DNA of 41,778 nt from a bacterium. GTDB taxonomy: Bacteria; Electryoneota; AABM5-125-24; Hatepunaeales; Hatepunaeaceae. Position numbers and translations under genes: made by a program. Below the pieces are notes generated by a model, which saw only the letters and a program-made list of their open reading frames with translations, was not told the origin of the DNA and did no database searches. The DNA lies in NCBI GenBank assembly GCA_021734165.1, contig JAIPJL010000014.1, forward strand, positions 1-41,778. Direction: 5' to 3'. Shown here piece after piece: positions 7,601 to 16,579 of the stretch. Each line of letters starts with the position of its first letter. Position 1 is the stretch's first letter.

Positions 7601-9724
7601 TTATTTCATCAAACTCAACGTCCTGATAGCAGTCTGTCCCGATCCTTCAAGTCTTACTATATAAAATCCCGACGAAAGATCATCTGCATTCAGATTCACC
7701 GAATGAAATCCCGCCAGTCTGTAACCGTTGAACAGCGTCCTCACTTCCCGTCCTGACAGATCGTAGAGCGCTAACCGCGTAGAGGCCGGCTTGCCGAGCC
7801 CGAATGTGATAGTTGTGGTTGAGTTGAAGGGATTTGGATAAGCGGGATTAAGGATGAATGTTGAATTTTGAATGTTGGATCTATCATCGACTTTATTAGG
7901 ATCGGTGAAACGGTAGATGCCAAGGTTGGTGTAATCGGCGACGTAGATTAAGCCGTCTTCGGACAAGTCAACTCCCATGGCAGCCCCAGGCGTATAATAG
8001 TATCCTACTTCTTCCGCATGTTCAGGATCACTAACAGATATAACCTGTAAACCACTCCCGTCCGCTATATAAACATAGTCTCCCGAAGCTTCGATTCCCC
8101 GACCGATACCAAGTGAGTCATATCTTGCGATTCTTTCCGGATGATTAGGATTGGTGATTGAAATAACACGTAGCCCGTATCTACCATCCGTTATGTATGC
8201 ATAATCACCGGAAATAGAAAAACATCCTGCATAGTTAGTATTATAACGCCCCACTTCTTGCAAATGGTTTGGATCTGAAATTGAGAATATAATAAAAGCG
8301 TTATCACCCTCCAGCACATACGCATAATTATCAGAAACCCTGACATCACATGCACGAATATTATCATAACATACCAATTCTTCAGGATTCTCAGGATCAG
8401 CAACTGATACGACCAACAATCCACCTCCACCATCAGCTATATAAGCACAATCGCCAAGTACTGATATTTTTTGAATGTTTCTTGGCGTCTCATAAGTCCC
8501 AACTTGTTCCAGGTGTTCGGGATCGACAACGGAGATGATGCATAATCCGATATCATCGACTGCTACATAAGCGTAGCCATTATAAACGTAAACACTACGA
8601 GCATACCCATCCGTAGCATAACAACCTATCTCTCGTGGATTAGCAGGATTAATAACTGAAATTACCCGCAAACCATTCAGCCCGTCAGCGAGGTAAATAA
8701 CGTCATCGCAAATCATTAAATTCACAGCTTCTCCTTCGTCATTGAATCTTCCTATTTCCTCAATGTTTTCAGGATCCGCAATTGATATTATACACAAACC
8801 ACCTTCATCATCTGCAACGTAAGCATAGTCTCCAGAAATTGTCACACTGCGAGCTGATTTATCTGTATCGCAATATCCCACATCCTGTAAATCTCCAGGA
8901 TCAGTAATGGAAATAACACGCAAACCATAAGTATCATCAGCAACAAATGCATAATTACCTATAACTGAAACATCCCACGCATACCGTGTATCAAAATATC
9001 CTACGACTTCCGGATTTGTTAGGTCAGCAATTGAAACAACGCATAAACCATCGTAATTTGCTACAAAAACATAGTTCCCGGAAATTGCTGAATGATATGC
9101 ATGTCCATCTATTTCGCAATGTCCAATTACTTCAGGATGTTCGGGATCTGCTAAGGATAGAATATGTAAACCACTTAAATCGGTAACAAAGGCATTGGTC
9201 GAGGAAATTTCAATATAATAAGCACAATCGAGTGAATTATCTTGTTCTATTTCTATGAGATGTTCCGGGTCAGCAATAGAAAGAACACGCAAACCTTCCA
9301 ATATATCAGCTATATAGACATAATTCCCATAAATTGCAATATCAGTAGCATACTGCGTATCATAATGTCCTATCACTTCCGGATGCTCAGGATTCGCAAT
9401 GGAGATGATATACAAGCCATTACCCTCATTTGTTAGATAAGCATAATCTCCCGAAACAGCAATACTATGTGCATATCCAAGGTTATCATCCCAATAACCA
9501 ACAAGTTCAGGATTTTCAGGATTGGATACATCCACAATCTGCAGACCCGACCGACAAACTGCAACATAAGCAAGGTTATCAACTACAACAACGTCTCTTG
9601 TCTTGTCCCACTGATTATAAATCCTTCCGACCTGTTCGACGTTTTCGTGGTCTTGAGCGAAAAGGGGTGTGTTTGCGCAGAATAAAACGCAGACAATGAG
9701 TGGTAAAAAGGGAATGTTACGCAT
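7601..9724 (-). CDS. Secreted LVIVD-repeat beta-propeller protein with type IX sorting domain
   Basis: The 707-residue protein has a signal peptide ending near PLFAQ (residue 24). About fourteen repeats of roughly 43 residues follow, with the pattern GYYDT...AxxVAVSGNYAYVAD...GLRVISIxDPEHPEEVG. This is the LVIVD family, and fourteen copies would suit two seven-bladed propellers. The last 80 residues (AYPNPFNSTTTITFGL, LYDLSGREVRTL, SGFYIVRLEGSG) form a FlgD-like/type IX C-terminal sorting domain. The protein is therefore predicted to be exported and attached to, or released from, the cell surface. Its binding partner is unknown. The repeats are so regular that several spurious open frames exist on the opposite strand. 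Confidence 0.92.
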   Translation of the reverse strand: MRNIPFLPLIVCVLFCANTPLFAQDHENVEQVGRIYNQWDKTRDVVVVDNLAYVAVCRSGLQIVDVSNPENPELVGYWDDNLGYAHSIAVSGDYAYLTNEGNGLYIISIANPEHPEVIGHYDTQYATDIAIYGNYVYIADILEGLRVLSIADPEHLIEIEQDNSLDCAYYIEISSTNAFVTDLSGLHILSLADPEHPEVIGHCEIDGHAYHSAISGNYVFVANYDGLCVVSIADLTNPEVVGYFDTRYAWDVSVIGNYAFVADDTYGLRVISITDPGDLQDVGYCDTDKSARSVTISGDYAYVADDEGGLCIISIADPENIEEIGRFNDEGEAVNLMICDDVIYLADGLNGLRVISVINPANPREIGCYATDGYARSVYVYNGYAYVAVDDIGLCIISVVDPEHLEQVGTYETPRNIQKISVLGDCAYIADGGGGLLVVSVADPENPEELVCYDNIRACDVRVSDNYAYVLEGDNAFIIFSISDPNHLQEVGRYNTNYAGCFSISGDYAYITDGRYGLRVISITNPNHPERIARYDSLGIGRGIEASGDYVYIADGSGLQVISVSDPEHAEEVGYYYTPGAAMGVDLSEDGLIYVADYTNLGIYRFTDPNKVDDRSNIQNSTFILNPAYPNPFNSTTTITFGLGKPASTRLALYDLSGREVRTLFNGYRLAGFHSVNLNADDLSSGFYIVRLEGSGQTAIRTLSLMK

Positions 9725-10204
9725 TTTAACTTACTCCTTATTTAATCAACTTCTTTACAAATACTTAATAAAATCTGATTCTTAACAACTTACAGCTATA
9801 CATTAAATTAAAACAATAATTTTGTGTTATGCAAGTCGAATCGTGGTTTTTCTGTCGAGCGAGGATGTCTGATAGCATTTAATTGTTTAGAATACAACCT
9901 TCAGTTTGTTTAAAACATGCTAAAGCATGAACTCTGAACAGTTTAGAGTTCAACCTTTAGGCTGTTTTAGACACGCTAAAGAGTCTGTCCGATAAATATA
10001 TTATACACGTCAAATGTTTAATGCCTTCGTGTCGTAAATGTACATAGTGTCCAATAATTAGATGAAGCTGTTTTTTTTACAGCCTACTAACCAATCTCCA
10101 CTTAAACCTTGTAAAGATTTCACTTGTATATTGTATCAGGTGGTTGTAAATTAATAAACAGTAAGATGTTGTTTTACGTAAATTTGAAACGCAAAGAGGT
10201 TGCA
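9725..10204. other. Intergenic spacer between divergent secreted-protein genes, with dispersed repeat
   Basis: This 480-bp spacer must hold promoters for the LVIVD protein (minus) and the C25 peptidase (plus). At about 9889-9980 two related segments follow each other: one around CAACCTTCAGTTTGTTTAAA and one around AGAGTTCAACCTTTAGGCTG, each followed by a ...CGCTAAAG-like tail. The second segment recurs at about 38134-38160 (TTTAGAGTTCAACCTTCAGG), so it is a dispersed repeat family. No gene is seen. Confidence 0.55.
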
Positions 10205-13200
10205 ATGCTGTGTCGGTTTAAAACTTATGTGCCTGCTGTTTTTGTCATGCTCGCACTGATCACATTTACGCCCTTCGCTGAAGCAGGTCAGGTCAGCACA
10301 ACCCTGAATTTCGATTCACCGACCATCTCAAGAGTTGATGGTTTTGATAATATTACACTTCCAAACGCTTTCAATCTTGGTGATCCCGGTACACCGTCAC
10401 TGCCTCAGGTAGGGGTGTGGCTGATGCTGGCTCCGGGTGAAGAAGCGGTTCTTGTGAATCTCAAGTCTCAGAAATGGGAGAGCATTTCCGGCAATTACCT
10501 GCCTGCTCCAAACATTCAACAGAGACCACTAAGTGCTTTAGGTCCCTTCCCACAGCAGGAACCGGATACTGAGATTTATAATAGCAAGAATGTCTATCCT
10601 TTAAGTCCAACCGCTGATTTGATGACACATTTAAAGCGTGGTTTCGCTGTCTCAACAGTCCTCGTCTGTCCGGTAAGGTGGAATCCAACAGATAGCTCGC
10701 TGGAATACCTTGTCAGCGCTGAGGTTGTTATTGAAACATCACTGGGAGTAACAGCGGGAGAGGGTTTTAATAACTTCTATCGCGGTGATCTTAAAACTCG
10801 TACATTACTTGAAGCAAAAGTTTCCAATCCTGAAATGAGCGAGCGCTATCCCCGTCGTGATGATGACGAAATGGAAAGCATTCTATTAATTACAGTTGAT
10901 GACTTGATGGATGCTGCTGAGGAATACGCTGCCTGGCGAAATACCCGCGGTCAGGTTACACATATCGTAACGGTTGATCAATTGATTGAGAGTGAAGAAG
11001 GTATTGATGATCAGGATTGCATTCGTAATGGTATTAAATCTGCTTATCGAGATTTAGACATTGGTTATGTGCTGCTGATGGGTGATACCGAGCAGGTTCC
11101 ACATCGTGGACTTTACGGAAACACAGGCGATATGGAGGATCTTGATATCCCCGCTGACCTTTATTACGCTGGACTTGATGGTAACTGGAATAATAATAAT
11201 AATGCGCGCTGGGGTGAGAACGTTGATGGCGCCGATATGCTCGCTGAGGTTTATGTCGGAAGAATGCCGGGGGCTTCAAATAATGAAATCCGTCGCATCA
11301 CTCATAAAGTCATGCTCTATAGTGATACTCCCGTTGTGGATGATATTCTGAAAGCTTTAATGCTTGGTGAGGAATTAGGCTGGAATGTGATGGGCGGGGA
11401 TTATATGGATGAACTCTATGCCGGCAGCAACCGCGTGGGACATCGCACCGTTGGATTTCCTGATCGTTATGAGCGTTATAATCTCTACGACAGAGAAAGA
11501 GAATGGAGTGGTACCCAAGACCTTAGACCGCTATTTTCTGAAGGTTATCATCTTGTTCACCACCTCGGGCACGCTTTCACTGATGCGGTATTTAAACTGA
11601 ATTATAATCAGGTTACTGACAACCGCATCACAAATGATGGTGAAGAAAACGGCTTTAATATCGCTTATTCGCAGGGTTGTTATGCCGGCGCTTTTGATAA
11701 TCGAGGCACTGAACCAAATAGTTATTTCGACTTTGACTGTGTTGGTGAAAAATTTGTATCCGGTATAAGCAATGGTTTTGTGGCATTCTTATGCAACGGT
11801 CGCTACGGATGGGGTAATGGCAACAGTGTTGATGGAGCTTCTCAACAGTTCGAGCGGGAATTCATTGATGCTATCTTTGCTGAAAATATTACGAAAATCG
11901 GTGAAACAAATCAGGATTCAAAAGAAGACATCGTAGATATGTGCGGTAGCGGTGGAATGCGCTGGTGTTATTTTCAGGTCAACCTGCTTGGTGATCCGAT
12001 AATGGACATCTGGACTGATGAACCTGAAGAGTTTGAAATTAATTGCCAGGACGTGATTATGCTCGGTTCGGAAGAATTCAGCGTTACCGTTGAGGGCGTC
12101 GAAGGAGCTACTGTCTGCATATCTAAAGACGGTGATATTTATGGGCTTGGAGTAACGGATGAGAACGGCTATGTTTTGCTTGATTTTGATGAGCCTGTCA
12201 GTGATGTTGAGCCGTTAACGCTGGTTGTAACTGCACATAACTATATGCCTTATTATGGTGAAATAGAGACAATGCAATCTGAGCACGGCTATCCATGGAT
12301 TGATGAATTAACAATTGATGACTCAGAAGGAAATGACAACCAGGAGGTTAATGCCGGAGAGAGAATCTTCATTAATCCATTGATTCGCAATCTCGGTCAG
12401 GAGTCCTTAACGAATATGACTGTTACAATCTCTTCTTTTAATCAGATGGTTCGTATTCATGATGCGGCTGCGTCTTACGAAGTAATTGAGCCTGGAGCAT
12501 CTACTCTCGCTGGTGATATGATAGAACTTACTATTGTTTCAAATTGTCCTGATATGCGAAGAGTTGAAGTTGAATTATTGATTACTGATAATGACAACGA
12601 TGAGACATGGAATCAAACCCTGTCTTTTATTGTACACTCAGCGAATCTCGTCAATTCAAACCTGATTGTTCTTGACGATGAAGGTGGTAATGCAGGAGTA
12701 CTTACTCCCGGTGAGGAGATGTCAATAGTATTGATGTCAACAAACACAGGATCTAGCGATGCTGAAAATTTAGCGGCTGAGTTGGTTTGCGATAATCCGA
12801 TGGTTGAGATCGTAGAAGGGGAAGTAAACCTGGATCATCTCCCTGTAAACGAGAGCAATACATTTGAACAGTATTTTACTGTCAGAATTTCTGATGATTG
12901 TCCCGATCCATATCTCGCAATTTTCTATGTAAGGATTTCCGGTGAATTCGGTTATCTTCGCACCTGCATGCAGCAGATCGGTATCGGAGGCGCTAACTAC
13001 ACATTTGAAAATGATGATGAAGTATGGCAGCATTATAACATTGGTAATGACTGGGGTGATCAATGGGATCGCTCAGATCGTGATAATTACACGCCAGGCG
13101 GGATTAATTGCATAAAGGTAGGACCTGCAAACAACAATGGCGCTAATTATCAACATAACCTTAATTGTGCTATTGAAATGCCGGAATTTACCGTTACAGC

Positions 13201-14125
13201 GCCCATGCAGCTTTTCTTCTGGCACAAGATAAGCGCTGAGGAGAGCGCTCAAAATGCAGGCAGGGCTTATGACGGTGGTTTTGTTGAAATATCTGTAAAC
13301 AGCAGCCGCTTTGAGACACTAACACCCGATAACGGCTACACTCATACCATTCGGCATGGTGAAAGTGATAATCCACTTGATGATGATCAACTTTGTTGGT
13401 CGGGAGAATTTGACTGGCAGCCTGTTTTATTTGATCTTTCCGATTACCTTTATCAGGATTTATCTATACGTTTCCATTTCGGTTCCGACGGTGGGGAAGC
13501 GCGGCGTGGCTGGTGGATTGATGACGTCCAGCTAAGGTTGAAGGTTGAACCTGAATCGCCGGTTGACGTTAGCGGAGAGGTCAGATACGGCGGAGCATGG
13601 CTGACATGGACAACGCCTCCGGTGCGTGATGATTATCCTGAGGAGCTGATTGGCTATAAAATATTCCGCTGTTCAAGTACGGAAAGCGATTTCCTTGACA
13701 CTTTGATTACCGATAATCAATATCTCGATTATCTCGTTGGTCAGCCTGCGGATGAATACTATTATATTGTTTATTCAATCTATGCCACGCAGGAAGTCAT
13801 GTCTGAAGGCGTGGCTATCGAATGGACACAGGATGTTGAAACTGAAGATAATACTTTACCTGACGAATGGGAGTTGAGCGGTATTTATCCCAATCCGTTT
13901 AATTCAACGACGAGGATTGCCTACAACGTGCCGACTCAGGGCAGTGTTCACATCGCTATATACGACCTAAGCGGCAGACGGCTCACCGTGCTCGCTAACG
14001 GTATGCACAATCCCGGCAGACATCAAGCTGTGTTGAATGCTGACAACTGGACTTCAGGTATCTACATCGTTAAGTTGACAACGCCTGCAGGCTCCATAGC
14101 ATCAAGGATGGTGTTGATACGCTAA
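10205..14125 (+). CDS. Secreted gingipain-like C25 cysteine peptidase with type IX sorting domain
   Basis: The chosen ATG at 10205 has an AAAGAGG ribosome binding site 5 bp upstream and starts a clear signal peptide (MLCRFKTYVPAVFVMLALIT, ending AEA). The product is 1306 residues. A propeptide domain is followed at about 240-620 by the C25 catalytic domain. The catalytic His is His456 in HHLGHAF, and the nucleophile is Cys492 in YSQGCYAGAFDN, both within normal family motifs, so an active endopeptidase is predicted. Beta-sandwich (CARDB/Fn3-like) modules fill the middle. The C-terminus (GIYPNPFNSTTRIAYNVP, IYDLSGRRLTVL, SGIYIVKLTTPAG) is a type IX sorting domain. A partial homologue lies at the left edge. 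The role is probably extracellular proteolysis. Confidence 0.93.
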   Translation: MLCRFKTYVPAVFVMLALITFTPFAEAGQVSTTLNFDSPTISRVDGFDNITLPNAFNLGDPGTPSLPQVGVWLMLAPGEEAVLVNLKSQKWESISGNYLPAPNIQQRPLSALGPFPQQEPDTEIYNSKNVYPLSPTADLMTHLKRGFAVSTVLVCPVRWNPTDSSLEYLVSAEVVIETSLGVTAGEGFNNFYRGDLKTRTLLEAKVSNPEMSERYPRRDDDEMESILLITVDDLMDAAEEYAAWRNTRGQVTHIVTVDQLIESEEGIDDQDCIRNGIKSAYRDLDIGYVLLMGDTEQVPHRGLYGNTGDMEDLDIPADLYYAGLDGNWNNNNNARWGENVDGADMLAEVYVGRMPGASNNEIRRITHKVMLYSDTPVVDDILKALMLGEELGWNVMGGDYMDELYAGSNRVGHRTVGFPDRYERYNLYDREREWSGTQDLRPLFSEGYHLVHHLGHAFTDAVFKLNYNQVTDNRITNDGEENGFNIAYSQGCYAGAFDNRGTEPNSYFDFDCVGEKFVSGISNGFVAFLCNGRYGWGNGNSVDGASQQFEREFIDAIFAENITKIGETNQDSKEDIVDMCGSGGMRWCYFQVNLLGDPIMDIWTDEPEEFEINCQDVIMLGSEEFSVTVEGVEGATVCISKDGDIYGLGVTDENGYVLLDFDEPVSDVEPLTLVVTAHNYMPYYGEIETMQSEHGYPWIDELTIDDSEGNDNQEVNAGERIFINPLIRNLGQESLTNMTVTISSFNQMVRIHDAAASYEVIEPGASTLAGDMIELTIVSNCPDMRRVEVELLITDNDNDETWNQTLSFIVHSANLVNSNLIVLDDEGGNAGVLTPGEEMSIVLMSTNTGSSDAENLAAELVCDNPMVEIVEGEVNLDHLPVNESNTFEQYFTVRISDDCPDPYLAIFYVRISGEFGYLRTCMQQIGIGGANYTFENDDEVWQHYNIGNDWGDQWDRSDRDNYTPGGINCIKVGPANNNGANYQHNLNCAIEMPEFTVTAPMQLFFWHKISAEESAQNAGRAYDGGFVEISVNSSRFETLTPDNGYTHTIRHGESDNPLDDDQLCWSGEFDWQPVLFDLSDYLYQDLSIRFHFGSDGGEARRGWWIDDVQLRLKVEPESPVDVSGEVRYGGAWLTWTTPPVRDDYPEELIGYKIFRCSSTESDFLDTLITDNQYLDYLVGQPADEYYYIVYSIYATQEVMSEGVAIEWTQDVETEDNTLPDEWELSGIYPNPFNSTTRIAYNVPTQGSVHIAIYDLSGRRLTVLANGMHNPGRHQAVLNADNWTSGIYIVKLTTPAGSIASRMVLIR

Positions 14126-14131
14126 CACAAA

Positions 14132-14158
14132 TAAGCTCAGGGCAACGCCCTGAGCTTA
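14132..14158 (+). terminator. Terminator after the C25 peptidase
   Basis: A perfect 12-bp stem TAAGCTCAGGGC / GCCCTGAGCTTA with an AAC loop begins seven bases past the stop codon. The following sequence is only moderately T-rich (CTTATATT). Confidence 0.75.
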
Positions 14159-14317
14159 CTTATATTATCCTTTCAGAGCTTAATTGGATATAAATGTTAC
14201 CCATAGGAAACAGCTAAGAACCATTAAACTTTATTACAGTAATTTACACTTTAGAGCAGATATTTGTATATTATATGAAAGCCAAAAGCCTAAAGTCTAA
14301 AGCCCAGAGCCCAATAA

Positions 14318-16486
14318 ATGCCCTTCAACCTGATACTAATCGGAATAATATCCCTGATCGGACAGGTCTCCATCCTGCGTGAACTCAGCGTTGCGTTTTA
14401 CGGAATTGAGCTAATATACATACTTGCTATAGCTGTCTGGCTGCTCTGGACGGGTATCGGCGCGAAAATCGCTCAAAGAAGTTTCCATCCGACTCCTCAA
14501 ACTATAATTATTCTATTCTTCATTTTAGGTTTAATTTTCCCATTAGACGTGAGTTTCATCCGCGGGATGAGGCACATTTTCGCAGGTACTCCCGGCGCAT
14601 ATCTACCCTTTACCACCCAAATAATTGCTATTAATATAGCACTCCTGCCTGTCTGTATAATGCTCGGAATAGCTTTTCAGTGGACAGCAAGGCTCTATGT
14701 TACTGAGGACAGAACACTTGCCCGCGCTTATGCAATAGAATGCTTCGGAGGGATTATCGGCGGTCTCGCTGCAACGGTATTATTGAAAATCGGCGTCCAA
14801 AACCTGAGCATTCTATTGATTTGTTCAATTGCCTGTTTCAGCAGTGGTTTGATGTTTCAATCGGGACGCATCAGAATAATGCAAAGATTGTTATCGGTGG
14901 TTCTGATAATACTTGCGGTAATTGTATCATCCAGGCTTCCGGAAATTGACAGATTAATGTCAGGCTGGAATCATCCGGGACTGCTTGACAGCAGGGATAC
15001 TCCTTACGGTAGAGTAACCCTGCGATCAGTTCTCGGTCAGCTCACGGTTTTCGAGAACGATGCGCTCAGTTTCGACAACGAAGGTACTGCATCCGAAGAA
15101 TTCGCCTGTCTGTCCGCACTGCAAAGTTCTGAACCAAAGGAGATTATGTTGCTGGGTGGGGGAGTGGAGGGACTGATTTATGAACTTTTGAAGCACAATC
15201 CCCGAAAGATCGACTATGTTGAATTGAACAAGCAGATGTTTGACATGGTTGAGAAACATCTTCCAGACGAGTTTATTAAATCACTTCATGCAGACAACGT
15301 CGATATTACCTATACCGATCCGCGTCGTTTCCTGAAAACTGCCGGTAAGTACGATTTGATAATGGCTGCTTCACCGGAGCCGACGTCGGGGCAGAACAAC
15401 CGCTTCTACACAAAGGAGTTTTTCAGAGAATGTGCGCTTCACTTGAAGCAAGATGGCGTTATGACATTTCGTTTGCGTAGCGCGGAGAACCTTTGGACGC
15501 CTCAGTTACGCAAACGTAATGCATCCATATATCAAGCCTTGTGCGAGGTTTTTCCGAATGTGACGGTACTGCCGGGTGTGACGAATATCTTCATCGCATC
15601 GGTTGAAAACCTGAATAACAATCCCGATACTCTCGCAGGGAGATTGCTCGCAAGACACATTGAGAATCGACTTGTCACACCGGAATACATCCACTACTTA
15701 TACACAAACGACCGCTTTAAAAAGATAAAGACAGCTCTTAACAGCGTGCGAGTTCCCATCAACAGCGATAACCATCCGATCTGCTATCAGTATGCGCTGA
15801 TGATCTGGCTGTCTAAGTTCAACAAACGCCTTGCATTTCAGGATCTTAGTACGCTGACTAACGATAAGCTGATGATGGTTACTGTTTCTATTATCTGTTT
15901 CTTATTGTTATCTGTGATATTTATAATAATAAGGCGAAAACCACATATTCAGCAAGCGTTTCTCGTTGGTATTGCAGCCCTGATCGGGATGGTGTTGGAA
16001 ACGGTGTTAATCCTCAACTACCAGACGAGATGCGGCGTCCTGTTTCAGGACATCGGTTTGTTATTGACGGCATTCATGGCAGGTTTAACCATTGGAGCCT
16101 CGCTGTCTGACAGGATTATGCACAGTATGCGAAGCGGAAGTATTCATTGGTTTGGAATAATAACAGTTTCAGGCTTAGTTCTCCTGAATATTATAACCGC
16201 TTTGTTATTAATTATAGAGGCAGTGTCCGGTTTAATCAGCGCCGGATTATTATTGATTTTAACAGGAGTATTCACGGCGGCTGTCTTTGCCTGGGCAAGA
16301 AGGCAGAGAACCACAGATCAATCAGCCACTATCTCAAGTCTATACTCCGCCGATTTAATAGGAGGGAGTATAGGCGGACTCGCCGCAGCGTTGATACTGG
16401 TTCCGATGTTTGGGCAGATAAGCGCTGTTATCTTAATGACAGCCTTATCGATGTTGTGTTTGTTGTTGGTTCGAGTTAGAAATTGA
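14318..16486 (+). CDS. Membrane-embedded spermidine-synthase-like protein
   Basis: The 722-residue protein combines about seven N-terminal membrane helices (residues 1-205), a soluble aminopropyltransferase-like Rossmann domain (about 225-470) and a second membrane block (about 520-720). This is the fused MFS-like/spermidine synthase architecture. The Rossmann domain shows the S-adenosyl binding loop IMLLGGGVEG (near residue 280), an acidic YVELN, TDPRRFL, and AASPEPTSGQNNRFYT. The last motif replaces the (V)DLPDP of related proteins, so the usual catalytic Asp is absent and true spermidine synthesis is doubtful. The start ATG has no obvious ribosome binding site. The function of the membrane-fused family is unsettled. 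Confidence 0.82.
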   Translation: MPFNLILIGIISLIGQVSILRELSVAFYGIELIYILAIAVWLLWTGIGAKIAQRSFHPTPQTIIILFFILGLIFPLDVSFIRGMRHIFAGTPGAYLPFTTQIIAINIALLPVCIMLGIAFQWTARLYVTEDRTLARAYAIECFGGIIGGLAATVLLKIGVQNLSILLICSIACFSSGLMFQSGRIRIMQRLLSVVLIILAVIVSSRLPEIDRLMSGWNHPGLLDSRDTPYGRVTLRSVLGQLTVFENDALSFDNEGTASEEFACLSALQSSEPKEIMLLGGGVEGLIYELLKHNPRKIDYVELNKQMFDMVEKHLPDEFIKSLHADNVDITYTDPRRFLKTAGKYDLIMAASPEPTSGQNNRFYTKEFFRECALHLKQDGVMTFRLRSAENLWTPQLRKRNASIYQALCEVFPNVTVLPGVTNIFIASVENLNNNPDTLAGRLLARHIENRLVTPEYIHYLYTNDRFKKIKTALNSVRVPINSDNHPICYQYALMIWLSKFNKRLAFQDLSTLTNDKLMMVTVSIICFLLLSVIFIIIRRKPHIQQAFLVGIAALIGMVLETVLILNYQTRCGVLFQDIGLLLTAFMAGLTIGASLSDRIMHSMRSGSIHWFGIITVSGLVLLNIITALLLIIEAVSGLISAGLLLILTGVFTAAVFAWARRQRTTDQSATISSLYSADLIGGSIGGLAAALILVPMFGQISAVILMTALSMLCLLLVRVRN

Positions 16487-16579
16487 TGTACATTTCCAAA
16501 TATCACCATATCCAATTTATTACTACAGAAACACTTAGAGAAATGAATTGAACACTAACAGTAAAAACAAGGTTTAATC

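Noticed and set aside
8191-9699. Several open frames overlapping the LVIVD gene in other frames
   Set aside because: They are by-products of the repeated codon pattern of the propeller gene and lack start signals.
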